51,937 bases of DNA from Comamonadaceae bacterium (GCA_947447615.1 CANFJQ010000002.1:1-51937); one strand, 5' to 3'; numbered from the stretch's first letter, positions 1-8,014 are shown. The notes: generated from the letters alone by a model not told the origin. Made by a program: numbers and translations.

Positions 1-429
1 GACGAAAGTGATGATGGGCGTATCGCGCTGGCGGCAGACCTCGATCAAGCGGCGGGTTTGCGCCTCCACGCCATTGGCCGCATCAATCACCATCAGCGCC
101 GCATCCACGGCGGTGAGCACGCGGTATGTGTCTTCCGAAAAGTCTTTGTGTCCGGGTGTGTCCAAAAGATTAATCACATGCTCGCGGTACACCATTTGCA
201 TCACGCTGGACGCCACCGAAATACCGCGCTGCTTTTCGATCTCCATCCAGTCCGATGTGGCGTGGCGCGAAGCCTTGCGCGCCTTGACCGACCCAGCAAT
301 CTGAATCGCACCGGAAAATAGCAAGAGCTTTTCAGTCAGTGTGGTTTTACCGGCGTCGGGGTGGGAAATGATCGCAAAGGTGCGACGGCGGCGGGTTTCA
401 GAGGCGAAGGACAAAGCGGGGGATTCCAA
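1..429 (-). CDS. prfC: Peptide chain release factor 3, N-terminal part (gene runs off the left edge)
   Basis: RF3 is a translational GTPase that recycles release factors 1 and 2 from the ribosome after termination. About 143 N-terminal residues are visible on the minus strand. They carry the G1 loop [11 protein letters not shown], the RGISV switch I motif and the DTPGH G3 motif. The stretch [19 protein letters not shown] is characteristic of RF3 as opposed to EF-G. There is no in-frame ATG before the upstream stop; the best start is TTG at 429-427, about 17 residues ahead of the RRRRTFAII block, without an obvious ribosome binding site, so the exact start is uncertain. It is divergent from the truncated YciI gene. 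Confidence 0.93.
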   Translation of the reverse strand, partial: MESPALSFASETRRRRTFAIISHPDAGKTTLTEKLLLFSGAIQIAGSVKARKASRHATSDWMEIEKQRGISVASSVMQMVYREHVINLLDTPGHKDFSEDTYRVLTAVDAALMVIDAANGVEAQTRRLIEVCRQRDTPIITFV

Positions 430-500
430 TGGGGCGGCGCAGGTCGCGCGAAGTTGGTTATTTTAAGATGGCCCTCTTGCTACATCAGGGAGCGTTGAAC

Positions 501-743
501 ATGTTGTTTGCAGTGGTATTTACCGATAAGCCCGGCCATGGCGCTTTGCGTGCCGAGTATCTGGCCGCGCATATTGCCTGGGTGGATGCGAACAAAGAAC
601 AAGTGCTGGTCGCCGGTTCGCTGCGCGAGAACCCGGCGGATGTGCCTAAAGGTGGCTTGTGGGTGGTGCAGGCCCCTGAAAAAGCTGATGTGCATGCGTT
701 GATGCAGACCGATCTATTTTTAAAACTAGAATTAAATGGTTAA
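501..743 (+). pseudogene. YciI-like protein, 3'-truncated
   Basis: YciI family proteins are small ferredoxin-fold proteins of unclear function, usually about 95-100 residues. The chosen ATG at 501 follows an AGGGAG ribosome binding site and gives the typical opening MLFAVVFTDKPGHGALR. The family sequence continues through VPKGGLWVVQAPEKADVHALMQTD and then stops: the last residues (LFLKLELNG) do not match the expected C-terminus, and the base composition turns abruptly AT-rich from about 715. I read this as an ancestral gene whose last 15-20 codons were replaced by incoming DNA. The 80-residue product lacks the final strand of the fold and may not be functional. A longer reading from 429 lacks support. 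Confidence 0.8.
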
Positions 744-986
744 ATAAATTGCAAATTAACAATAAAAAAGCATTATTGAGCAAATTTTGAACATTTATCT
801 TATATTATGGTTTCTTAGATCAACTCGTGTGAATTAGCTGGGAGGCTTTTGATGAGGGAAATTAATGAAATTCTGCGTTTTTGAATGATGGCTTTCAACG
901 CTATTGGTTTTAGGTGCATTGAGAAATACGGTCATAAAAATCAACAGCTCGAGACTGGATTGAAATTGTTTCAGGGAGAAAAAATC

Positions 987-1541
987 GTGAAATCTAAAAA
1001 TTGGAATGTCGTTAGAAAACTTCTATGCCTGCTACTTTTCGCGCATTCTTTTAATTCGTATGCTGCTTTTTCCGATTTTTTAATTCATTATCGAGTGCCA
1101 GGCTTTCTTCATTACTGCGTTAAAAATGGACCTAATCCAGAGGAAAATTTTTATCAATACAATGAAGAACATTGTCAGGAGCATTACAACAAGCCCTACT
1201 CCCAAGACTTTATTTGGATTTACAGTCCCGCGAAAAATAAAATAACAGTTGAGGCTAGGATTAATTGGGGAAAGGGCAGAGAGACCAATGTCACAGCACA
1301 TGGCTTCTACAATAAATTCTCTGATAAAGTAAAATTAAATTCATTTGAACCATCCGAGTGGGACAACGGTGATGAAACCGTGGACTCGAGCACTGGATTG
1401 TTAAAAAATACCTGCGAAGTATCAATTAGGCGCAGGAACAATAAATTTGAATTTAAACCAAAGGTAAAACTTGGTTGCAATCTTCCTGAACAGTTTCTCT
1501 GGACTGTAGGTAAAATGCCGGGGGTAAGAATAAAAAAATAA
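987..1541 (+). CDS. Hypothetical secreted protein in an AT-rich islet
   Basis: Unrecognised protein of 184 residues. GTG at 987 is preferred as start because AGGGAG lies eight bases upstream and the product then begins with a good Sec signal peptide: basic MKSKNWNVVRK, a hydrophobic run LLCLLLFAHSF and a likely cleavage after NSYA. An in-frame ATG at 885 would bury this signal. The mature part is polar with four to five cysteines (CVKNGPNPEENF, EEHCQEHY, LKNTCEV, KLGCNL), consistent with disulfides in the periplasm. Codon use is strongly A/T-biased, unlike the neighbouring genes, which suggests recent acquisition. No function can be assigned. The 243 bases before it (744-986) are AT-rich and show no gene. 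Confidence 0.6.
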   Translation: MKSKNWNVVRKLLCLLLFAHSFNSYAAFSDFLIHYRVPGFLHYCVKNGPNPEENFYQYNEEHCQEHYNKPYSQDFIWIYSPAKNKITVEARINWGKGRETNVTAHGFYNKFSDKVKLNSFEPSEWDNGDETVDSSTGLLKNTCEVSIRRRNNKFEFKPKVKLGCNLPEQFLWTVGKMPGVRIKK

Positions 1542-1563
1542 ATATATTAAGGAAAGCGTTCGT

Positions 1564-1722
1564 TTATTGAAACTCATACCAAACCCCCCTGCCACTCCCA
1601 TGCTGTTTCAAATACTGGCGCTCCACCAGATTCCGGAAATGTTGCTTGGGCGTATTGCGGTTGGCACCGGTTAATGCGACGGCGTGTACCTGTGGTTTGC
1701 GCCAAGGTGTGGAGGTATTGCA
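1564..1722 (-). pseudogene. Remnant: C-terminal tail of a Fic-family protein
   Basis: The minus strand encodes PWRKPQVHAVALTGANRN followed by a short winged-helix-like tail ending GRGVWYEFQ and a TAA at 1566-1564. The LTGANRNT...HFRNLVE...GRG.WY pattern is the usual C-terminal helix-turn-helix of Fic-domain proteins (AMPylating enzymes, often toxins or regulators). No catalytic HPFxxGNGR motif occurs here, and no upstream coding part remains, so only the last 50 or so codons survive. This is family recognition from memory; a profile search would settle it. Confidence 0.55.
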
Positions 1723-1773
1723 CTGGGGCAAGGCGCTTTAAAGCCGCCAGACATTAATTTAAGGTTCCCCGAC

Positions 1774-1896
1774 TCAAAAAGTCTTTCGCGCAGCCTGCAA
1801 TACTTCCAGCAATTGCGCCACATCACCCTCGTGCTTGTGCAGGTGTGGCGTGATGCGGATGGCAGGTCCGCGGATGCTTACGTGGACGACATGGGC
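1774..1896 (-). pseudogene. Remnant: C-terminal tail of a class V aminotransferase, diverged copy
   Basis: The minus strand reads VHVSIRGPAIRITPHL, then HKHEGDVAQLLEV, and ends in TGA at 1776-1774. This closely repeats the end of the intact aminotransferase gene at 2755-3900. By eye the DNA at about 1803-1888 matches 2783-2868 at roughly 85-90 percent, with many of the differences in third positions, so it is a diverged paralogue or xenologue tail and not a fresh duplication. Only about 40 codons remain. Together with the intact gene end it brackets the HigB/HigA pair. Confidence 0.75.
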
Positions 1897-1915
1897 TTAC
1901 CAGCGATGGCCTCAA

Positions 1916-2332
1916 TTAATCAGTCAGCGCCTCTATCGGCACCTGGAAGCGCTGTGCCAGAGCACGCACCTGACGCAGGTTAAGACTACGCTTGCCGGCA
2001 AGCACAGCAGACACAACACTCTGCGCCCCTATTTCAGGCAAGTCGCACTGGCGCAGGCCGTGTTGCTCCATTAAAAATGCCAGCCTGCTTTGCGGCGTGC
2101 CTGCATCAGGCCAAGGGTGCATCCTGTCCTCATACTCCCTGATGCGCAGCGCCACCCAATCGACCAAGACAAAAATGGGGTGGTCATCGTCAGCCCCAAA
2201 CTGCTCAAAGCAGTCGTCAACAAAACGTAGCATGTCGTTGTAGTGGGCCTCATCCCGGATGGGCGCACCCAAGCCTAATGCGGTGTTCACTGCGCCCCAC
2301 GGGGCCAAAATATCAGAGACCTTCATTTCCAA
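1916..2332 (-). CDS. higA: HigA-type antitoxin (helix-turn-helix)
   Basis: Antitoxin of a type II toxin-antitoxin pair; it should neutralise the HigB nuclease and repress the operon. 138 residues. The C-terminal third (RLAFLMEQHGLRQCDLPEIG, then SVVSAVLAGKRSLNLRQV) is an XRE-like helix-turn-helix, while the N-terminal part is acidic and aromatic, as in the longer HigA antitoxins of proteobacteria. The ATG at 2332 has AAGGAG seven bases upstream, inside the end of higB; the two genes overlap by 10 bases, which indicates translational coupling. Order is toxin first, the usual higBA arrangement. Confidence 0.85.
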   Translation of the reverse strand: MEMKVSDILAPWGAVNTALGLGAPIRDEAHYNDMLRFVDDCFEQFGADDDHPIFVLVDWVALRIREYEDRMHPWPDAGTPQSRLAFLMEQHGLRQCDLPEIGAQSVVSAVLAGKRSLNLRQVRALAQRFQVPIEALTD

Positions 2333-2607
2333 GCTCCTTGGTCATATTCCTTGTGCGTCAGAACGGCTTTTACCCACACCAGTCCCGGTTTGAACGCAAT
2401 GGCCGCCACCAGCCGGTACTTGTTGCCGCCGATGTTGAACACGTAACGATCCTCCACTTTGTCCACACTGGCAAAAGTTGCCTTGAGCTGGGCAAAGTTG
2501 GTAAACATGCCATGCTCTATCAAGCGCCGAAAGTTTTGCAGCGGCTGCTGGGCGTCAGCATGTATCGCTGCGAATTCACGCAGCACTTTGTTGGAGATCA
2601 ACTTCAT
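2323..2607 (-). CDS. higB: HigB-type mRNA interferase toxin
   Basis: HigB toxins cleave mRNA on the translating ribosome. The product from ATG 2607 has 94 residues and shows the family features: MKLISNKVLREFAAIHADA at the N-terminus, the FRRLIEHG segment, FNIGGNKYRLVAAI in the central sheet and VLTHKEYDQGAWK at the C-terminus. Another ATG two codons earlier (2613) is equally possible; a still earlier one would read through the promoter and operator. The operator palindrome at 2621-2637 lies just upstream. No frameshift or missing segment is visible, so the module may be active. Confidence 0.85.
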   Translation of the reverse strand: MKLISNKVLREFAAIHADAQQPLQNFRRLIEHGMFTNFAQLKATFASVDKVEDRYVFNIGGNKYRLVAAIAFKPGLVWVKAVLTHKEYDQGAWK

Positions 2608-2620
2608 CGCCATGGGTAAA

Positions 2621-2637
2621 TATAGCATATTGCTATA
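2621..2637. promoter_or_regulatory. HigA operator palindrome upstream of higB
   Basis: TATAGCA-tat-TGCTATA is a perfect 7+3+7 inverted repeat that ends 14 bases before the higB start. Its A/T-rich half sites resemble a -10 region, so binding here would block transcription. A palindrome at this place fits autoregulation by HigA; the binding itself is inferred. Confidence 0.6.
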
Positions 2638-2754
2638 AATATTTGGTTCCCTGTACGCTAGAAAGCCGGTGTGCCAGGGGCTCAAGGCATTACGTGGCGC
2701 CTACAGTTCGCCCCGGCGGGTGTCGGTGTAGGTTTAAAGGCTTTACCAGGTCAC

Positions 2755-3900
2755 CTAAGCCTTGCGCAAGGCCTTGTCCAAGACTTCCAGCAATCGCGCC
2801 ACATCGCCCTCGTGGTTGTACAGATGCGGCGTGATGCGAATGGCCGGTCCGCGGATACTGACATGGACTTGGGCGGCAGCCATTTGTCCGGTCAAGCTGG
2901 GCGGTATAGGACCCGGCCAGCGCAGGCCCAAAAAATGGCCGGCGCGCAAATGCGCGGGCGCGGCGTGCAAGCCCCAGGGCGCCACTTGCGCGGCGATGCG
3001 GTCGGTCAGGCCGCCCAGGGTGTGCGCGATGCGCGCCACCTGCCAGGCGGTAATTTGTTCCAGCGCGGCCATGGCCATAGGGAGGGCGACGAAGTTGGCG
3101 CGCTCGCCCATGTCGTAGCGCCGGGCGCCCGCAGCGTAGCCTTCTCGGTAATCGACCAGGCGCGCAAAGTCATGCGCGGCTTCGCGGTTGGCCCAGTTTT
3201 CTTCCAGCGGCTGGCCGTCCTGCCAGCGCGGCGCCACATACAAAAAGCCCAGGCTGTAAGGCCCCAGCAGCCATTTGTAGGTAGCCGCCACCAAAAAGTC
3301 GGGCCGCAGCTGCGATACATCCAGAGGCAAAGCGCCCAGGGACTGGGTGGCGTCGACCAATAACAATCCGCCGTGCGTGTCCAGCGCCAGCCGCACCGCT
3401 ATCAGGTCGATCAGGCCGCCGTCGGTCCAGTGGCAGTGGCTGAGCACCGCCAACCGGGTGCGGGCATCGATAGCAGCCAGGATGGCGCGCGTCCAATCGC
3501 CGTCCTGCGGACGGTCCACGGTGACGATGCCCGCACCGGCAAGCCGCGCCGCGCGGCGCAAGGGGTAGAGGTTGGAGGGAAATTCGTCGCCGCAGATCAG
3601 CACCTGGTCGCCCGCCTGCAATCGGATGTTTTTCAGGGCTGTTTCGATGCCATAGGAGGCCGAGCCGACGATGGCGATGTCATCGGTTTGCGGGCCTATC
3701 AGGCGCGCAAATAGGCCGCGGGCCTGGTCTGGGAGCGAGAAAAAGTCCGCCGGGCGCACCCGCCAGGGCTGGGTTTTACCTGCTATGCCCTGCTGGCCCG
3801 CTGCGGAGGCGCTGCGCAAAAGGGGCGACATATAGGCGCAGTTGAAGTAGGCGACGTCCTCTGGGATGTCGAAAAGCGCGCGCTGACAGGGGATCGTCAT
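2755..3900 (-). CDS. Class V aminotransferase (PLP-dependent)
   Basis: 381 residues from ATG 3900 (opening MTIPCQRALFDIPED). Fold-type I PLP enzyme of the class V / cysteine desulfurase-like superfamily. Visible motifs: a substrate/PLP loop around GSASYGIETALKN, the PLP-ring histidine and aspartate region SHCHWTDGG and VDATQSLGA, and the Schiff-base lysine in ATYKWLLGPYS. The closest type is the aminotransferase/isopenicillin-epimerase-like group, whose substrates are usually unknown, so no reaction is assigned. The ATG lacks a strong ribosome binding site; an upstream extension to 4020 is not family-like. The lipoprotein gene diverges from it. Confidence 0.8.
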   Translation of the reverse strand: MTIPCQRALFDIPEDVAYFNCAYMSPLLRSASAAGQQGIAGKTQPWRVRPADFFSLPDQARGLFARLIGPQTDDIAIVGSASYGIETALKNIRLQAGDQVLICGDEFPSNLYPLRRAARLAGAGIVTVDRPQDGDWTRAILAAIDARTRLAVLSHCHWTDGGLIDLIAVRLALDTHGGLLLVDATQSLGALPLDVSQLRPDFLVAATYKWLLGPYSLGFLYVAPRWQDGQPLEENWANREAAHDFARLVDYREGYAAGARRYDMGERANFVALPMAMAALEQITAWQVARIAHTLGGLTDRIAAQVAPWGLHAAPAHLRAGHFLGLRWPGPIPPSLTGQMAAAQVHVSIRGPAIRITPHLYNHEGDVARLLEVLDKALRKA

Positions 3901-4034
3901 AACAGGTGCTAAGGATAGGGGGTAGTAGAGAAAGCGGACATGGTCACATCCTAAGTGGCGGCTCAAGTAAATCGTATTGGTGTCGATAAAGAGATATCGA
4001 AAAACCTTTGAGGCCTTCACCTGGTTGCCGAAAG

Positions 4035-7000
4035 ATGAAATTTCTCTTAATTTGCGCGATGGCGCTTGCCTTGGCTGCTTGTGGCGGCGGCCAGGACAAT
4101 GCTAGTTTAGGGCCTGTGCAGGGCGTGGGTCCAGGTACACCCCTGCGCGGTACGGTGGCCGTTGGCCTTGCGCTGGCGGGCGCCAAGGTCGCGGCAAAAT
4201 GCAGAAGCAACGATAAGCATACCTATGAAAATCTAACGCTAAGCCTATCCAACCCCACGGTGTTTACCTTGCCCTCCACCCAAGGCGACTATCTTGAAAA
4301 CGCCTTGTTTAATGGGCAGGTGGTGAATTTGGGTGCGAGCATTCATTTGCCTGGCAAATTGAGTAAATACCAAATTTACTACGTCGTGGGATTAAAGTTG
4401 CTTGATGATGGCAGATACGAGTTCAAACTCTCCGATGATCCGTTAGATCCCGCCAGCCTGCTCAACACTCTAGGCAACACGCTTGAGGGCAGCTTTTCAT
4501 TGATCACTAGCAATGTGGTGACAGAACAAGTAACTGCGGACGGTTCTGGCGTTTATAGTTTTTCCAAATTAGCATATCTGGGTGCCAGGGCGCCATGTAT
4601 CTTAGAGGCCACCGGTGGCACACAAACAGACGGCGCACCATCGGTAGCGGTGATGCATTCGATTGCGAACGATATTAACGGCCTGGCCAATATCACTCCG
4701 CTCACGGAGTCCCTATTGGCGATTTTGTTGCAATCGGGAGATTTGAGTAATTATTTTGCGCATTTCGACGAGAGCAGTGCCTTTCAGTTGCGCGACCTCG
4801 CAAGCACAGTCAACATTCAAAAGGCTTGGGACAAAATTAAGGCGCGCCTGACCAACAATGGAATTGATTCCAGTGCCATTGCAAGTAACCCTATGACCGA
4901 GCTATTGGTCCCAAAGTCGACGCCTCAATCCAATGACGGCAATGCTTATGACAAATTGCTGGACAAAATAAAAACAACGGCACTGAGTACGGAAGCGGCG
5001 CCCTATGCCAAAGTGCTCAACGGCAAAGAGGCTTTAATTACGCTAGTCAAGCTTGACAGCCGTGGCTTGCCCTTGAAAAATCAGTTCGCGAAATGGGTGG
5101 ACAACGGCAGTGAGCTCGATGGCACGCGATGGGATTGCGTTCACGATACGGCCACCGGTATCTACTGGGAAGTCAAGCGCAATGACCCTAATCACTTTCG
5201 CCATAAGGGTCACAAATATACTTGGTATGACACCGGCAAATTAAATGGCGGTGACCCTGGGGCCGAGCAAAACGCCACATGTACCGGCGTCGAGGATCCT
5301 ATTAAATGCAATACTCAAAGCTATGTTAAAGCGGTGAACAGTGCGCGCTTGTGTGGCTTTGATGCTTGGGTGGTGCCCGATGTGGATACCTTCCAAAAAT
5401 TTCCGCTCAATAACGCGTCTGCAGTGATCGCGAACACGGATTATTTTCCGGATATCCAATCGGAGCCGTTGGCCAGCACGCCCCTGTGGACCCGCACGCC
5501 CAGCGCCAACAATGCAGATGGCAAATATGCCTGGACCTTCAATTTGACCAAGGGCCAAGTACAGGATGGCTTGAAAGTGGTGGCCCGTCCGGTACGGCTC
5601 ATGTTGTCGGTGGAGACGGTAAAAATTGCGAGTATTTCCAGCGCCAACAAAATCACATTGTCGCAGGCACCCAGCACTCCGATCACACCTTTACCCATGC
5701 TTCCCAACGACAATTCCGTTTTGTTCTCCGATCGGTTGCTCACGCTTCGCTCTGATGGTGTGCTCAATCCTCCATTGGCGCAAACTGCGAGCTACTTTCC
5801 CGTGGCCTTGGATAACACGACTTCGCCAGGCCCTTCGTTTCAATTAGCAGCTGTGTCTAGGGGGCAGGCGCTAGGCACATCGACGACGAGCAACGCATCC
5901 ACTTCCGAGCTGCCCACAAGCTACGTGGTGTTTGAAACCCGGCAAGCGGAAAAGCTGGAAGACGCGAGCTACTGCAATGGCGCTATCGAGTCAACGCGCC
6001 CTGAGAAGCGTTACAAGTTAGCTGCCGGCGAAGTGACCGATACAGTAACTAAATTGGTCTGGAAACAATGTGCCGAAGGTTTAAGCGGCGATAAGTGCGA
6101 CGTCGGCAGGGCCAAGGATTACGGTTTTTCAGATGCGAAGGCTGTTGCTACGGGGAGTTGGCGCTTGCCTACGCGAGCGGAACTCGCCACTTTGGTTGAA
6201 AGAAAATGTACCGGTGTATGGAAAAAGCAGGTCATCGCCAGTGGCTTGTGGATGAGCACCCGTTTATTTACGATCACAGGCGGCTGGGAGCAAGAGGCGC
6301 AATGGAGTACGCCGGTCGCTGTAGATTCCGCAGGCATGGAGTTCAGTGGCGATGGCACCAAAGATTGGCATGCAGAGGCCTCTAGCAGCGATTACTTTAT
6401 GCGCAAAAAGTCGCCGGTCGGTCCCGTAATGCGCATTGCGGGTGAATCGGGGTTTGGTTGGCGTGATGGCGTTCCTGCAAACCCGACGGGCCAATCGCTT
6501 CCCTTGTGGATGACGCAGCGAATTTTTACGGCTAACGGTAAGTCTCCGCAAGAAGCTCAATGGTCTACGCCGGTCGAGATAAAAGACGGCAGTACGTTGA
6601 AATTTAGTGCAGATGGCTTGTCCTACCATTTCCCGCCAGCGAGTAATGATGTCTTTATGATCGACACTAAGGACGCTGCGCCGACTATGATCCGCGGCGA
6701 AGCGGGTGGCGTCACCAGTACGGTTACGCAAGTCAAGGGCGTGGCTTTTTATCGGGGTAATTACACCGAAGATCTTTATCCTAAAGGTGGCAGCTTCTCA
6801 GCGCCTACGCCTGACTACCCATTGTTAACGACGGCCTCCAAGCAGGCGATGGTCACGGGCATTACTTTTTATCGGGGTAATTATTCGCCAGGTACTCCGG
6901 TGGGGGGGTCTTTCGAAAATCCAACACCTATGAGTAGCGGTTGGAGCGATGGGGTGCCGGAGCAATTGACCGGTAACGCTCCCGTTTCTGCAGCCGATTC

Positions 7001-7199
7001 GGCGCAGGCTATCCATCCAAAGTTATTTCCCCAGGCCAGCAGCCAGCCCTATCCTCAAATATTTTGGACGTCCAGTGCTGTGTCGGGTACCTCGGCGGCT
7101 TGGGCTATCAATTTTTACAACGGCTTTGAACTACCGCTGGACACAGTCAATCCTCCTCAGCCCGTATTTGTGCGGTTGGTGCGATCCACCACGCCCTAG
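4035..7199 (+). CDS. Large lipoprotein with two DUF1566 (Lcl-like) domains, the second interrupted by phage-tail-type repeats
   Basis: 1054 residues. The start at 4035 gives a lipoprotein signal (MKFLLICAMALALAAC, lipobox LAAC), so the protein is probably anchored to a membrane by Cys19. Residues about 30-340 form an N-terminal region with GTVAVGLALAGAKV and an NDINGLANITPLTE block common in betaproteobacterial lipoproteins. Residues about 365-525 look like one DUF1566 domain (TGIYWEVK ... FDAWVVPDVDTF). A second begins near 666 (VTKLVWKQC ... SWRLPTRAELATL) and resumes near 1000 (IFWTSSAVSG ... VFVRLVRS). Between them about 255 residues contain two related units, LWMSTRLFT..QEAQWSTPV and LWMTQRIFT..QEAQWSTPV, plus two YRGNY units, of a kind known from phage tail proteins. 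Domain names are from memory. Function unknown; surface attachment is a guess. Confidence 0.7.
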   Translation: MKFLLICAMALALAACGGGQDNASLGPVQGVGPGTPLRGTVAVGLALAGAKVAAKCRSNDKHTYENLTLSLSNPTVFTLPSTQGDYLENALFNGQVVNLGASIHLPGKLSKYQIYYVVGLKLLDDGRYEFKLSDDPLDPASLLNTLGNTLEGSFSLITSNVVTEQVTADGSGVYSFSKLAYLGARAPCILEATGGTQTDGAPSVAVMHSIANDINGLANITPLTESLLAILLQSGDLSNYFAHFDESSAFQLRDLASTVNIQKAWDKIKARLTNNGIDSSAIASNPMTELLVPKSTPQSNDGNAYDKLLDKIKTTALSTEAAPYAKVLNGKEALITLVKLDSRGLPLKNQFAKWVDNGSELDGTRWDCVHDTATGIYWEVKRNDPNHFRHKGHKYTWYDTGKLNGGDPGAEQNATCTGVEDPIKCNTQSYVKAVNSARLCGFDAWVVPDVDTFQKFPLNNASAVIANTDYFPDIQSEPLASTPLWTRTPSANNADGKYAWTFNLTKGQVQDGLKVVARPVRLMLSVETVKIASISSANKITLSQAPSTPITPLPMLPNDNSVLFSDRLLTLRSDGVLNPPLAQTASYFPVALDNTTSPGPSFQLAAVSRGQALGTSTTSNASTSELPTSYVVFETRQAEKLEDASYCNGAIESTRPEKRYKLAAGEVTDTVTKLVWKQCAEGLSGDKCDVGRAKDYGFSDAKAVATGSWRLPTRAELATLVERKCTGVWKKQVIASGLWMSTRLFTITGGWEQEAQWSTPVAVDSAGMEFSGDGTKDWHAEASSSDYFMRKKSPVGPVMRIAGESGFGWRDGVPANPTGQSLPLWMTQRIFTANGKSPQEAQWSTPVEIKDGSTLKFSADGLSYHFPPASNDVFMIDTKDAAPTMIRGEAGGVTSTVTQVKGVAFYRGNYTEDLYPKGGSFSAPTPDYPLLTTASKQAMVTGITFYRGNYSPGTPVGGSFENPTPMSSGWSDGVPEQLTGNAPVSAADSAQAIHPKLFPQASSQPYPQIFWTSSAVSGTSAAWAINFYNGFELPLDTVNPPQPVFVRLVRSTTP

Positions 7200-7299
7200 T
7201 TAGCCTAACGGCGGACTTGGACTTTAGTGCGCATCGGCCCTTACGCTCAGCGCAGCCAGATCCCTTACGCCTTGCTGGAGTCCGGGCTAGGCTTGCCTT

Positions 7300-7328
7300 G
7301 TGACAATCAGCGAGCCGGTGTTTACACT
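7300..7328 (+). promoter_or_regulatory. Candidate sigma-70 promoter for the thioesterase gene
   Basis: GTGACA (7300-7305), a 17-base spacer and TACACT (7323-7328) fit a vegetative promoter; transcription would begin near 7335, about 38 bases before the ATG at 7373. The rest of the 173-base gap after the lipoprotein gene shows no gene. Confidence 0.35.
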
Positions 7329-7372
7329 GGCCTTCAATGCACTAAGCCCTGGCCAGTCCTGGCCTTCACCCC

Positions 7373-7795
7373 ATGCGAATCGAAATTCCAGAATCCAAGA
7401 AACTCGTCTATGAGATGCTCATCCCCATGCGCTGGGGCGATATGGATGCGATGGGCCATATCAATAACACGGTGTATTTCCGTTACATGGAGACGGCCCG
7501 CATCGACTGGATGCGCCTCATCGGATGCGCCCCCAGCGCGCATGGCGAAGGCCCCATCATCGTCAATGCGTTTTGCAATTTTTATCGCGAGTTGCGCTAC
7601 CCCGGCGATGTCCGCGTCAAGATGTATGTGAGTGACCCGGCGCGCACCACTTTCGAGTCCTGGGTCACGATGGAGCGGGCCGACCAGCCGGGCCAAGTAG
7701 ACGCAGCCGGTGGCGCCACCACGATCTGGGTGGACTTCCCTAGCCAGAAGGCTATGCCCTTGCCCCAATGGGTGCGCGATATCGTCAGTCCGTAA
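7373..7795 (+). CDS. Acyl-CoA thioesterase, 4-hydroxybenzoyl-CoA thioesterase / YbgC type hot-dog fold
   Basis: 140 residues. The signature RWGDMDAMGHINNTVYFRYME contains the catalytic aspartate of the 4HBT group, followed by the expected NFYRELRYPGDVRV strand. Such enzymes hydrolyse acyl-CoA or aryl-CoA thioesters in the cytoplasm; the physiological substrate cannot be read from the sequence. The start is the first ATG after the probable promoter, with a weak ribosome binding site. It precedes the SAH riboswitch and is transcribed in the same direction, but is separated from ahcY by 219 bases, so it is probably a separate unit. Confidence 0.85.
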   Translation: MRIEIPESKKLVYEMLIPMRWGDMDAMGHINNTVYFRYMETARIDWMRLIGCAPSAHGEGPIIVNAFCNFYRELRYPGDVRVKMYVSDPARTTFESWVTMERADQPGQVDAAGGATTIWVDFPSQKAMPLPQWVRDIVSP

Positions 7796-7850
7796 TCGCG
7801 AAAGCACCTTGCCATGCGGGGGACGTGAAGGGTTTGGTATCATTCGACCA

Positions 7851-7957
7851 CTCCGAGGAGCGTTGCAGTTCACGCAAAGTGAATGAGGCTCGGGGTACAG
7901 GGGCCCTGTCTCCTGCATGTTTCAACTGCGCTCACCCACTGGTATCTGCGGGGTGAG
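7851..7957 (+). ncRNA. S-adenosylhomocysteine (SAH) riboswitch with a competing downstream helix
   Basis: The SAH aptamer core is visible: CCGAGGAGCGTTGC at 7853-7866 and GAGGCTCGG at 7885-7893. P1 pairs CCGAG (7853-7857) with CTCGG (7889-7893); P2 pairs TTCAC (7869-7873) with GTGAA (7879-7883). The pseudoknot pairs GAGCG (7858-7862), extended by GCAGTT (7865-7870), with the strand AACTGCGCTC (7924-7933). Downstream, CTCACCC (7931-7937) can instead pair with GGGTGAG (7951-7957), which would break the pseudoknot. This is a plausible expression platform: SAH binding should favour the pseudoknot and expression of ahcY. The family is known to sit before ahcY and metH genes in proteobacteria. Confidence 0.88.
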
Positions 7958-8014
7958 TTAGCTTTCTCCCGATTCGCCAGTGGTTTTCAAAATGTACTTT
8001 TTGGAGCCTTTGTC

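Noticed and set aside
1774-2868. Possible att-site duplication flanking HigB/HigA
   Set aside because: The two copies of the aminotransferase tail differ at about one base in eight, too many for direct repeats left by a recent integration, and no integrase gene is seen.
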